DNA from: Nannochloris sp. 'desiccata' | Lineage: Eukaryota; Chlorophyta; Trebouxiophyceae; Chlorellales; Chlorellaceae | Direction of reading: 5' to 3' | Assembly: GCA_019044685.2 (NCBI GenBank) | Contig: JAGTXX020000004.1 | Coordinates: 1 to 64,000, forward strand | DNA: 64,000 nucleotides | In this document: piece by piece, positions 22,930 through 32,334 of the stretch | How the letters are laid out: the number at the start of each line of letters is the position of its first letter | How positions within the stretch are numbered: the stretch's first letter is position 1 | The notes under the pieces: generated by a model | What the model was told of the DNA's origin: nothing | The model's input: only the letters and a program-made list of their open reading frames with translations | Databases searched by the model: none | Translations under genes and position numbers: made by a program

Positions 22930-24603
22930 TTATTTCCTCTCAGCCAGCTGCTCCAACAGCTTAATCGTAGCATCCCAAAACGGTTTCACAGTTGAAATCT
23001 GTACCTTTTCATCAGGAGAGTGTGCACACTGAATCGTTGGTCCATATGAAACACTTTGGCATCCTGGCAACTTCTCGCCAATAATGCCGCATTCTAATCC
23101 TGCATGTATAGCCTTCACAGCAGGAAGTCTGCCAGCCACATCAGCAATAGTACGCTGAGTTAAACCAACAATCTCCGCATCAGGTTGAGGCGCCCAGCCA
23201 GGGTATGCTTCATCTTGCTCGATGTTAGCTCCACAGAGACCTCCAATGCGACGAATAGCTCCACGAGTGCGCTCCAAGGCAGGCATCAAACTGCTTCTGG
23301 TTGAGCACTGAATTCGGTAGGCAACCTGACCACCTGGAGCGACAGCACCAGAGGGACGCACAGATGCAAGGTTGCTGGATGTCTCTACAAGGTCAGGTAC
23401 AGTATGTGAAAATTTAACGACTCCATGCGGCAAAGATAAAAGTAAATTTAAAAGGCGGTCAGATTCTTTTGGTGACAGCACCCCTGAAGAATCTTTTGTT
23501 TTTTCCTCAACAGCAGCACGAATATCCGGCTCTCTATGTCCATATTCCGCTTTAAAATCACTTTCTACAGCAGCTACAGCATTTTTCAAACTTTGCACTT
23601 CCTCAGTCGGCACCATCACGACAGCACGGCATTCTCGAGGGATCGCATTCCGTTTATCCCCACCATTAATCGACACCAAACGGGCATTAGGAGCAGCAAC
23701 TAAAGCCTTTTCTACTGCTACAGCTGCCATACGCACAGCATTTCCACGATCTTCGTGAATATCCACACCACTATGGCCACCTTTAAGGCCAATGAAGGAA
23801 ATTTCCATTGCCATAGCTGCAGGAGGAGCTTCATCTTGGCTTAAATTCAATGTTAGTACAGTGTCACCACCACCAGCACACCCAATAAATACTTCAGGCC
23901 ATTCTTCAGTATCTAAATTCAACATAGTGCGCCCTTTTAACATTGAACCATCTAATCCAAAGGCACCCGTCAAACCAGTTTCTTCATCAATCGTAAATAG
24001 AGCTTCAATCGGGGGCAACTTTGCATCGCTAGGCAAGTTCAATACTGCTAAAGCAGTGCACACTCCAATACCGTTGTCAGCTCCAAGGGTAGTACCGTCT
24101 GCTGTAATCCAGTCGCCGTCTCTAACTAATCGAATAGGGTCTGCCATGAAATCGTGGACAGTTTCAGCGTTCTTTTCAGTGACCATATCAACGTGGCCTT
24201 GAATGATTACAGGAGGAGCATTTTCTCCACCGCCGCTGCCTGGTCGGCGAATAACCAAATTGCCAACAGCATCTTGAACGCATTCAAGTTTTCGGTCTCC
24301 GGCAAAGGCTTTCAGCCACTCAATAACACGCTCTTCGTGCTTTGATGGACGGGGGATGGAAGAAAGCTCTGCAAATAGCGACCAGAGGTTGGCAGGCTCG
24401 AGGCCTTCAAGTGCTGCAGGAAGGGCAAGAGCAGCGACCATTGTAGAACGAGGGCGAGATTTGTTGATAGATGACAAATGTCCTATTTTTAGAGGGAAAT
24501 GGCCACCCAAACAGGTGTAGAAAGAAAATGGGTTTCTGTTGAATAGAATGTGCCGCGCAAGCCGACTGCAATTAGGCGAAGCGCGGGAAACTATAGAGGA
24601 CAT
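22930..24603 (-). CDS. PepD-type aminoacyl-histidine (cytosol nonspecific) dipeptidase, M20
   Basis: This single-exon gene of 557 residues encodes an M20-family metallodipeptidase of the bacterial PepD type, which cleaves Xaa-His and other dipeptides with two metal ions. The metal ligands and base are visible: H137 in IIQGHVDM, D176 in LGADNGIGV, E207/E208 in TIDEETG, D231 in NLDTEEWP, and the last His in IQCAHSPDE near the C terminus. The bacterial enzyme is about 485 residues. Here the homologous part starts near residue 68 (LWSLFAELSSIPRPSKHEE), after an Arg/Ser-rich extension without acidic residues in its first 55 positions. An internal Met at 55 (MVAALALP) would give a protein of bacterial length. 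Targeting to an organelle, or dual location by alternative starts, is an inference. Confidence 0.93.
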   Translation of the reverse strand: MSSIVSRASPNCSRLARHILFNRNPFSFYTCLGGHFPLKIGHLSSINKSRPRSTMVAALALPAALEGLEPANLWSLFAELSSIPRPSKHEERVIEWLKAFAGDRKLECVQDAVGNLVIRRPGSGGGENAPPVIIQGHVDMVTEKNAETVHDFMADPIRLVRDGDWITADGTTLGADNGIGVCTALAVLNLPSDAKLPPIEALFTIDEETGLTGAFGLDGSMLKGRTMLNLDTEEWPEVFIGCAGGGDTVLTLNLSQDEAPPAAMAMEISFIGLKGGHSGVDIHEDRGNAVRMAAVAVEKALVAAPNARLVSINGGDKRNAIPRECRAVVMVPTEEVQSLKNAVAAVESDFKAEYGHREPDIRAAVEEKTKDSSGVLSPKESDRLLNLLLSLPHGVVKFSHTVPDLVETSSNLASVRPSGAVAPGGQVAYRIQCSTRSSLMPALERTRGAIRRIGGLCGANIEQDEAYPGWAPQPDAEIVGLTQRTIADVAGRLPAVKAIHAGLECGIIGEKLPGCQSVSYGPTIQCAHSPDEKVQISTVKPFWDATIKLLEQLAERK

Positions 24604-24919
24604 GAATTAGTCAAAGTGAACATACAGGCGATGATCGCAAGCTTTCATGCTTTACCTAGTCACCGAAGTAAATACCAATTATTTAAAATAAAAGTACAAA
24701 AATGAGAAATGTTTGTCTTCAGCTAAACAACTGGAAAACCTCCCTCCCTTTCACGATGCAATTTTCCGCTGCCAGGCCGCTAGAATTCTGTAAGTAGTCC
24801 CATTTAAGAGAGCCTCTCCATTCTAGCTAATGCTGCAAGGTTTCGACACTATTATTTTGAACAGGTTCTTACATAGCTGGAAAATGTAAATTAAAATAAA
24901 CAACAGAAAACTGAAAGCT
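24604..24919. other. Intergenic spacer, no gene seen
   Basis: This 316-bp spacer between the PepD start and the mS33 stop is AT-rich. TTACA near 24867 is TGTAA on the mS33 strand and is a candidate poly(A) signal. It should also contain the PepD promoter. Confidence 0.45.
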
Positions 24920-25441
24920 TTATTTTTTACCGGCACGCTTTCCAGCTCCTTTCTTCGGTGGAGCTTTGCCGCGTCTCTTCAATCTATCCAATTTGAGCTT
25001 GGCCTTTTCTGCCTTAATACTGATCATCAAAGGATCAGACTTAACAATATCATCAGGGTAGTAAGCAGCTAATTTTTCACCTAAAAGCGGTGCTCTTAAG
25101 ACCTTGCGACCGGAACGCAAACCATCACCAATATGCGTCCCAAAAATGCGTGATCTAATCTGTTCAATGCTTTCCTTAGCGTGATGAGACTCTTCTGGAG
25201 ATGCAGAATGGGTTGGAGAGGTTTGAAATAGTCTAGAATTGCTATTATTTTTACTTGTCGACCAGGCCGAAAATGGTATAAGAGATGTCAAGGCACGAGG
25301 TGCATCACTTCCAGTTACAAGGGTAGCTATTCCCCGGGGCATCTGCGCTAAGGTGATCACCCCCTCAGTAGCTTCTGGTGTGGCGGCAATGGCATAACGA
25401 AGGCTAGAGGCCAGCTGACCAAGTCCCCATCGGAAAGCCAT
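24920..25441 (-). CDS. Mitochondrial small ribosomal subunit protein mS33
   Basis: This 173-residue single-exon protein has an mS33 core at about residues 92-135: IRSRIFGTH, then GRKVLRAPLLGEKLAAYYP, matching the conserved pattern of MRPS33. It ends in a Lys/Arg-rich tail (KLDRLKRRGKAPPKK...), usual for an rRNA-binding protein. The N-terminal 90 residues are not conserved in the family; they begin MAFRWGLGQLASSLRYA, which could fold as an amphipathic mitochondrial presequence. The gene is divergent from the Ycf66-like gene with only 246 bp between their starts. The family assignment rests on a short conserved segment. Confidence 0.82.
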   Translation of the reverse strand: MAFRWGLGQLASSLRYAIAATPEATEGVITLAQMPRGIATLVTGSDAPRALTSLIPFSAWSTSKNNSNSRLFQTSPTHSASPEESHHAKESIEQIRSRIFGTHIGDGLRSGRKVLRAPLLGEKLAAYYPDDIVKSDPLMISIKAEKAKLKLDRLKRRGKAPPKKGAGKRAGKK

Positions 25442-25687
25442 TTTTGGAAATGTTTAAACAGAGGAGCACAGCGCAGTCTATTTTCGCTCGTTCCTATGGA
25501 TACAGGTAAACACTTTGTAAGTAATTAACGGTCGGTGGGGCCGTCTGCGCAGAGAAATTGGCATCTCAGGCATTTAAACATGGGGAACAATAGAAATGGG
25601 GAACAATACCGAACACATTTTAATGGCCCCAACTCCATATTGTTTTGCATTTCTATAAAGGTACTTTTTCTTGATATTTAGGGCCGA
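25442..25687. promoter_or_regulatory. Bidirectional promoter region, mS33 (-) / Ycf66-like (+)
   Basis: Only 246 bp separate the start codons of two divergent organelle-protein genes, so promoters and 5' UTRs of both must lie here. It contains a direct repeat of GGGGAACAATA near 25578-25608. No factor is assigned. Confidence 0.45.
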
Positions 25688-26668
25688 ATGCGGCACGCGC
25701 TTGTTTCCTCTAGGCACCACCTTGGTGCGGTGCCAATCGCCTGTCAGAGCAACATTCTCTGTAGAAATACATTTTTAGCGCAGAAATCCCCCATTAGTAA
25801 TAATAAAATATCTTCGATTGCATTCATAAGCAGTTCCCATCTTTTACGCCTGCCCCTGGGTGCCGTGACAATTCAGCGTCGCTGCCGTGACCGCCGCTCA
25901 AATTCAGTCCAGCCTTTGGCTATGGTCAATGTGGATGTCAGCCCATCTGTCATTCTAGGAGTTGGTCTTATTGGAGCAGGTGTCTCTTTATGGCAGATCC
26001 GTCAATCGAAGCCTTGGATTAGTAAAGATTATGATGTCGTTGTGTCTTGCATTTCTCTTCTAGTCGGTGGTATCCTAATTTTCCAAGGATGGCGTCTAGA
26101 CCCTCTGCTTTTGTTTGGACAGCTCATGACAACAGGTGCCGCAGTTAGTTTTGGCGTAGAAGCATTGCGTCTCCGCTCTGAAGTATACGAACAAGAAGAA
26201 AAATCAGCTCTACAAGATGTATTTAAAAGAAAAGGCCCAAAAGGAGGTGGTGGTGCTGGCTCTTTCCAGCAGTTACCCCCACCTCCACCCCCGTTTGAGA
26301 GTAGATGGCAACAGCGAGACGATGAATCAACTAGCTATTACGGCAGCAGTGATCAATATCAACAGCCAGTTGGAATGTATAACGACGGTGTGGGTCCCAG
26401 TAGTGGTGCTGGCATTGCAGGACAATACGTTGAAGCTGATTATTATGATCCATACGCTGGGGGACAACCACAACAGTATAGTGATGAAGGATACGCACCA
26501 GAAGATGATCAATATTATAGAGAGGATGGCAGTAGTACAACAACACCGACACAATTTGAGTTCCCAACTGAACAACAAGAGGTAGGAGAGGGGGACAACC
26601 CTCGCGGTGGTCCTAGGCAAGGAAAAGGAGGGGGAGTAGGGTTTGGCACTGGAGAGGACTGGGAATAG
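25688..26668 (+). CDS. Ycf66-domain protein, apparently nuclear-encoded and plastid-targeted
   Basis: This single exon encodes 326 residues. Residues 1-78 are rich in Arg, Ser, His and Ile with no acidic residue, and fit a plastid transit peptide. Residues 85-165 match the Ycf66 family known from cyanobacterial and plastid genomes. They contain hydrophobic segments at about 88-102, 116-133 and 139-158 and the signature DYDVVVSCISLLVGGILIFQ followed by GWRLDPLLLFGQLM and VEALRLR. The C-terminal half is low-complexity: Gly/Pro-rich, then acidic with many Tyr, Gln and Ser. Ycf66 function is not well defined; a thylakoid or photosystem-related role has been suggested. Here the gene sits among nuclear genes close to a telomere. 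TGTAA lies at 26704. Confidence 0.88.
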   Translation: MRHALVSSRHHLGAVPIACQSNILCRNTFLAQKSPISNNKISSIAFISSSHLLRLPLGAVTIQRRCRDRRSNSVQPLAMVNVDVSPSVILGVGLIGAGVSLWQIRQSKPWISKDYDVVVSCISLLVGGILIFQGWRLDPLLLFGQLMTTGAAVSFGVEALRLRSEVYEQEEKSALQDVFKRKGPKGGGGAGSFQQLPPPPPPFESRWQQRDDESTSYYGSSDQYQQPVGMYNDGVGPSSGAGIAGQYVEADYYDPYAGGQPQQYSDEGYAPEDDQYYREDGSSTTTPTQFEFPTEQQEVGEGDNPRGGPRQGKGGGVGFGTGEDWE

Positions 26669-26965
26669 GGTAAATAGATTGTTTCTTTGTACAAATAGGC
26701 TTCTGTAAACTGAATTATTGAGAGCCACACAACGTTGCCAGACAGTTTGAAATTTTCAATTTGCTCGAGTTCAGCATCGCATACCCACAGTTTGCTATTC
26801 ATATACATATGCCCATGTTGCAAATGGAGAGATCATCGCATGATTAGGTGCATTCTGGCCAGTAGACGACTGAATTCACACACATTTACTACGTATTTCC
26901 TTGCAACTGATCCACGCTTCTCTGCGAAACAAGCTCGTTGGCACTCCTCTTGGCGGTGTCACAGT

Positions 26966-28650
26966 ATGGGAAAAAATTCAATTGTCTGGTTCCGCAAGGT
27001 CAGTTTCTGTTGTCTCGTTGGCAAGAGACAATTTTCTCCATCCCTAAATTGCCCTTCCCTGTCCCACCGCCAAGCTGCTTTCTCTAAACAAATCTCTCAC
27101 ACTTAATTCTCTTAATTCTGGTACAGGGCTTGCGCCTCCATGATAACCCAGCTCTAATAGAGGCTTGTAAAGATGTCGACAACATGTTCCCTGTTTTTAT
27201 TCTAGACCCTCACTTTGCCGACCCTCAACGTGTCGGTGCTAACAGAATGCAATTCTTACTAGACTCTCTTATAGATCTAGATGCAAGTTTAAAAGCACGA
27301 GGCTCTCGATTATTATTACTACAAGGAAATCCTATTGAAGTGCTGCCTAAAATGATTGAAGAATGGAAAATATCAAAACTTTGCTTTGAAAGTGACACAG
27401 AGCCATATGCCTTGAGCAGAGATTCTGCTATTAAAGAACAAGCCATCGCTGCTGGCGTCTCTGTACATTCTCCCGTGTCACATACACTGTATAACCCTGC
27501 AGAATTAATTCGAAAGTCCGGTGGGAAACCTCCTCTGACGATGAAATCTTTTGAAAAGTTAATCGCTTTGATGGGCGACCCTCCAGCACCCGCCGTTGAT
27601 CCTCCAGCTGTGTTACCTGCACCAGTGAAAGGTGCTATGCTTTGTTCAGACACGGAGTCTTCGATTCCGAGATCTCTTACAACCTTACCGGGTGGGAAAT
27701 ATACAGCACCAGAGCACAACACAGCTAGAACTCCATTTCATGGTGGCGAATCTGTTGCTTTGTCTCGCATGGCCGACTACCTCTCTGATACAAACTGGGT
27801 TGCTACTTTTGAAAAACCAAAAGGAAATCCAGCACAATTTACTCCACGCCCTGCTACAACTGTGTTATCACCCTACTTGAAATTTGGATGCCTCTCTCCT
27901 AGGCTTTTCCATGCTAAATTACTAAATATTTATAAGGAAAAAAAGGGCAAACACACACAACCGCCTGTTTCCTTAAGAGGTCAATTATTATGGCGAGAAT
28001 TCTTTTATTGCATTTCATTTGGTACACCTAATTTTGATAAAATGAAGGGGAATGCTATTTGCCGTCAAATACCGTGGGAAGACAATAAACAATTCTTAAA
28101 AGCTTGGGAAAATGCAAAAACAGGCTACCCCTGGATTGATGCCATAATGACCCAATTAAATCAAGAAGGATGGATGCATCATTTAGCCCGCCATTCTGTC
28201 GCATGTTTCCTTACCCGAGGCGATTTATACTGCTCTTGGGAAGCTGGTCGTGATGTTTTTGATCGATTGCTTATAGACGCTGATTGGGCGTTAAATGCTG
28301 GAAATTGGATGTGGCTATCAGCTTCAGCTTTCTTTAATCAATATTTTAGGGTATATTCACCTATTGCATTTGGTAAACAGTACGATAAGAATGGAGATTA
28401 TATTAGAAGATATATCCCTGCACTGAAAGATATGCCTGCAAAGTACATTTATGAACCATGGACGGCACCGTTGGCAGTGCAAGAAAAAGCGAATTGTATT
28501 ATTGGAAAGGATTACCCTAAGCCTATTGTAGATCATGCAGCGGTTATGAAGGTAAATATGGAGAAGATGAAGGCGGCCTATGCAGCTGGAAAGATTGCTG
28601 CTCAAGAAGGAGATACTGGGCCCGCAACTAAGAAAGCTAAAAAGAATTGA
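26966..28650 (+). CDS. (6-4) photolyase / animal-type cryptochrome
   Basis: Exon 1 (26966-26998) encodes MGKNSIVWFRK and exon 2 (27127-28650) continues GLRLHDNPALIEA, the classic start of the cryptochrome/photolyase family. The total is 518 residues. The N-terminal alpha/beta domain is followed by the FAD-binding helical domain (SPYLKFGCLSPRLFH, RGQLLWREFFY). The segment EGWMHHLARH carries the two His residues diagnostic of (6-4) photolyases and animal-like cryptochromes. WALNAGNWMWLSASAFF and QYFRVYSP are typical of that branch and unlike CPD or DASH enzymes. It likely repairs UV (6-4) photoproducts using blue light and may also signal. The C-terminal tail is short and basic (KKAKK). An in-frame upstream Met at 26840 would add 42 basic residues (MIRCILASRRL...), a possible organelle presequence. 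Confidence 0.93.
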
Positions 28651-28884
28651 TTGAAAAGCTCTTTAAGTTTGATATGAATCATGAAACTAAATAAATTAAA
28701 TGTAATTATAGATCGTACTCGGACAATTTAATACATTCCATGCATTTTAGCGTTGCGTTCCTCTTCTAATTTATATTGTACATACTCTCTGGACTCGCGT
28801 CTTGGGCTGACACCCCATTTGTATATCTCGATATATATTGAGAAAAGTAGCTTTGTCTTGGGTGAAAGCGTGCTGCATCGAACC

Positions 28885-29071
28885 AGAGTGATTTTCCATT
28901 GTCCGAGTTATGATGATAGTATCAATGATAGAAGGGCAGATTTTTCTTGTTTCAACTTTGCAAATACTACTATGAGTTCTTACAGCAGGCACCGACCCAA
29001 CTTGGCAGTTTTGCTGAAAAACATATTGGCAGTGGCACCGTGAGCTCAACCCTCTCTCAAAGCGGTCGTCA
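28885..29071 (+). pseudogene. Short relic of the retrotransposon CCHC-finger/3' ORF end
   Basis: A translated match to the end of the subtelomeric element is seen: IFHCPSYDD then RRADFSCFNF, and at DNA level TTCTTACAGCAG, CAACTTGGCAG and GTGAGCTCAACCCTCT aligned to GCGGCATCGAGAACTCAACCCGCT. It carries a short insertion and several changes and is not coding. It shows that the same family once inserted in the gene-rich part of the arm. Confidence 0.75.
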
Positions 29072-29396
29072 TGAGACCTTCTCATCTTCGTGAAACGTTT
29101 ACTTACAAAGTTATTTGAAAGTAATAAAGATGCTGAGATGTTCACCCACCTGTAGCTTGGCGCAGCCGTGGCGAATCGCAAATTTCGCTCTGTAACTCTG
29201 TAGAGACTCTCTTTTAATTAGAAAATAGGAAGCTTTTACGCATTATTACATGCTTTTTATAGAGTTGATGGCTTTCTAAAAATCGGCCAAGAATGGCTGG
29301 GAAATCGGCCGATTTTTGAAAAGAAAGCGTGAAAACCCAAAAATAACCTCTAGATGCCATTCACCAATTATAGCCTATATAAAACGTCCGCCACTT
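29072..29396. other. Intergenic spacer, no gene seen
   Basis: This 325-bp spacer lies between the retrotransposon relic and the NSE2-like stop codon. A local imperfect repeat of AATCGGCC is present near 29281-29313. TTACA near 29245 is a possible TGTAA signal for the minus-strand gene. Confidence 0.4.
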
Positions 29397-30339
29397 CTAA
29401 TCAACCAACTCAAGCACTTCACCTGCATTCACTTGCTTGTTCGCATGCTTCCCTCCCAACCGAGCTAATTTCTTCCTTTCAGCAATCACCTTCTTTGCCG
29501 GTTTCAATTCTGCAGCAGTTACGTTGTGCATTGTACCAGCCACAGGGCATTTAATACTCTCCTTTTTACCTATAATTTGTAAAATACACGCCTTATCGTA
29601 TACGAAATTCATATGATCGACTACAGGGTCTTCCAGCTCCAAAATAGGTTTAGCAGAAATAGGGCAGCGTTCATTTCGGCTTACTTGTTGTGTACTAGTT
29701 CCAGCAATTGCGATTTCGTCATCAATAATATCATCTTCAGGAGCTGCTGCACCTGCTTCTTGATCAAATTGTGCTAAGAGAGGGTCCAAATTAACGTCGT
29801 AAGCTATCGTTTCATTGATTTGGTTGGTTTTTGTAGAGAGCAGGGCAGTGAAGTCGGTGGTCTCGCCAGTTGGTTGGTATCGAAGTTGGGAGAGAGCGTT
29901 GTGGTGGACATCGAGACGATGGCGAGCGTCTACAAGTTTCTGAACAGCATTCCTTACGGCATCAAACTGCAAAACATTTTAAGGGAAAGAAGAAGATAAG
30001 CAATCAACCGGAGAAGAGCGTCTTGGGTGGAACTTGGCTCAAGGCAAGTTCCTAAGCAAAATCCCGTTGCATACCTTTGCATCTTCCTCAGAACTCTTTA
30101 ACAGATTTCCCACACTGCCTAGAAGCGTTACGAACTCCTCTCCTTGCTGCAAAGTTTATTACAAGAGAAATTTAAATTCAAAATAATCGCAGTTGAGGTG
30201 AAAATGTCTTTGTTTGTTTAACATCGATAACACTCACAGCAACAGCCTGGTGCAAAGTAGTCTGCTGTGACTCAAGAGTCCTTTTGACGGCAAAATCCGA
30301 CCATAAAATAGCTTCTCCAGCGGGAGTTGCACTCTCCAT
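29397..30339 (-). CDS. NSE2/MMS21-like SUMO E3 ligase of the SMC5/6 complex (divergent SP-RING)
   Basis: Three exons (30339-30238, 30146-30075, 29966-29397) join in phase to 247 residues. The N-terminal half is helical (KRTLESQQTTLHQAV, NAVQKLVDARHRLDVHHNALSQL), as in the SMC5-binding part of NSE2. The C-terminal third has an SP-RING/U-box-like pattern: RCPISAKPILELEDPVVDHM, YDKACILQII and KCPVAG. NSE2 attaches SUMO to DNA-repair and cohesion proteins within SMC5/6. Two positions that bind zinc in human and yeast NSE2 differ: the Cys of the CGH motif and the final Cys of CPxxGC, where this protein has VDH and CPVAGT. The fold may be kept without one zinc. The family call is good from overall layout but not certain. 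Confidence 0.75.
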
Positions 30340-30731
30340 TTTAAAAAATCAGAATTGTGATCTCAACTCTTTGAAGTAACCTTACTCGTATTCCAACGTG
30401 CACAGAATACACCAAGCTTTTAATCGAAGAATTTGAAGAATTAAACGCGTTTTAGACATGATCTTGGCTCTTTAAACATGCAGATGGCTGTACCCAGCCA
30501 TATTTCCAAACACCCGTAATAATAATACATACCAGCATTTCCGTAATTAATTATTAAACTTTAATCTGTGGCATTTTACTGTTCTCCACTAATCCTTTTG
30601 ACGTGTCTACAACTTTTAGACCGACGAAATAAAACCTTGATCATATCAATTATTTCGAAACCTCGCGTGTCTTGGATCTTGGGCCACATCTAAACCCGTT
30701 CTTAAATAAAATCTCTGGATCGACAACAGCA
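30340..30731. promoter_or_regulatory. Bidirectional upstream region, NSE2-like (-) / phosphate translocator (+)
   Basis: This 392-bp AT-rich spacer between divergent starts must contain both promoters. No reading frame and no recognisable motif was seen. Confidence 0.45.
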
Positions 30732-32088
30732 ATGCAGACTGCTTTGGTCGCAGGCCCCGTTAGCGTGGCGGTCTGGCAACGTGATGGCATTGTTCGCTCT
30801 CAAACCTCGCTGAAAATGGCAAGCTCCCGTGGCTTGGCGGATCGCACACTATTGAAGGCATTTTTGGGCAAAGGCAGCGCACCGACGATGGTGGGTCAAT
30901 GTGTCATACTAACTGAAAGCGCATGCCATATTCTTATTTTTGAAAAGATGTCGCCAAAAAAAAATGCCTGATAAAGTATAACTTAGATCGCCTTGTATTT
31001 CCTCTGGTTAACTTCAGTCTACTTAATTACTAAACATGCAGGTCTCATCTCGCCCTGACCGTGGAATGACTATGACCCCTTGTGCCTCTGCTGTCGTGAC
31101 GGCATCTTCCGCTGGAAACACAGCCGCCCCTTCCTCTACAAACGCTGCCAAGGTTTCATTCTACGTCTTTGGATGGTATGCGTTCAATATTATGTTCAAC
31201 ATCCTCAACAAAAGCATGTTAAACATCTTCCCCTGTCCTTGGTTCCTCTCTGCATTCCAACTGGGTGCCTCGGCTCTCTTCATGTGCTCTCTGTGGGCTA
31301 CTGGCCTCCACCCAGCTCCACAAGTCTCTGGCAAGCTTATTAAAGCCCTTTTTCCCGTCGCATTTTTCCACACTGTTGGCCACGTCTCTGCATGTGTCTC
31401 TTTCTCGCAAATGGCCGTCTCCTTTGCCCATGTTGTCAAATCCGCAGAGCCCGTCTTGTCGGTTATCCTTGCTCAGGTCATTTTGAAAGAGACCTACCCT
31501 TACTATGTCTGGCTCTCATTACTTCCTATCATTGCTGGTTGCTCTTTAGCAGCTATGAAGGAGGTTTCATTCGTGTGGGGTGGTTTTAATAACGCAATGT
31601 TGTCCAACGTCGGTATGGTTTTAAGAAATATTTACTCTAAAAAATATCTTGGTGAATATAAAAATATTGATGGCACCAATATGTTTGCATTATTATCTAT
31701 TATATCATTGGTTTATACAGTCCCTGCTGCCATATATATGGAAGGGATTCGTGGTGGTACGTATCAATGGGGTACTATGGTGGCTGCAGCAATGGACAAT
31801 GTAGGCGGTGCTGCTCCTTTTTTCAGACTTTTAGCTGCCACTGGTCTGTTTTATCACTTGTATAACCAAGTCTCGTATATGGTACTTGATCAAGGTATCT
31901 CTCCTGTGACCTTCTCTGTGGGTAACACCATGAAGAGGGTTGCTGTTGTGGTTTCTTCAGTTATTTTCTTTAAAAATCCTGTATCTGCTATGAATTGGAT
32001 TGGATCGATGATTGCGTTGTTGGGAACTGGATTGTACTCTGCTGCTAAGCAAAAGGCAGGTAATGAAGCTGCTGCTAAGAAACACTAA
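30732..32088 (+). CDS. Plastid phosphate translocator (TPT/GPT/PPT family)
   Basis: Exon 1 (30732-30890) and exon 2 (31042-32088) join in phase to 401 residues. Exon 1 encodes essentially only the transit peptide (MQTALVAGPVSVAVWQRDG..., acid-poor and rich in Ser/Ala/Lys/Arg). The membrane part starts at VSFYVFGWYAFNIMFNILNK and has about eight to ten hydrophobic helices of the drug/metabolite-transporter fold. Diagnostic stretches are NKSMLNIFPCPW, YNQVSYMVLDQGISPVTFS and VGNTMKRVAVVVSSVIFF, where the Lys-Arg pair binds the sugar phosphate. These resemble glucose-6-phosphate and phosphoenolpyruvate translocators as much as triose-phosphate ones, so the exchanged sugar phosphate is left open. 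It acts in the plastid inner envelope, exchanging phosphorylated metabolites for phosphate. TGTAA lies at 32145. Confidence 0.92.
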
Positions 32089-32334
32089 TGTAGCATATTA
32101 TCTCTTTTTTGTTTCTTTTGAGTTGTTAAAAATTAGGAAATAATTGTAATACGATATTCGACCTTTACGTTTGATACGTCCCCAAATGATTTTTGTATTG
32201 TATGTAGAAATAATTGAATTTATGCAAGATCGGCAAGAAAAAGAAATCTTAGGTCTCTTAATAACCAACCATAAACCTACAATAAGGTATACTACGACGA
32301 ATTCCTTCAGGTTCAACAAAGAAATAGTTGAAAA

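Noticed and set aside
26966..28650. DASH cryptochrome or CPD photolyase
   Set aside because: EGWMHHLARH and the GNWMWLSASAFF block are those of the (6-4) photolyase/animal cryptochrome branch.
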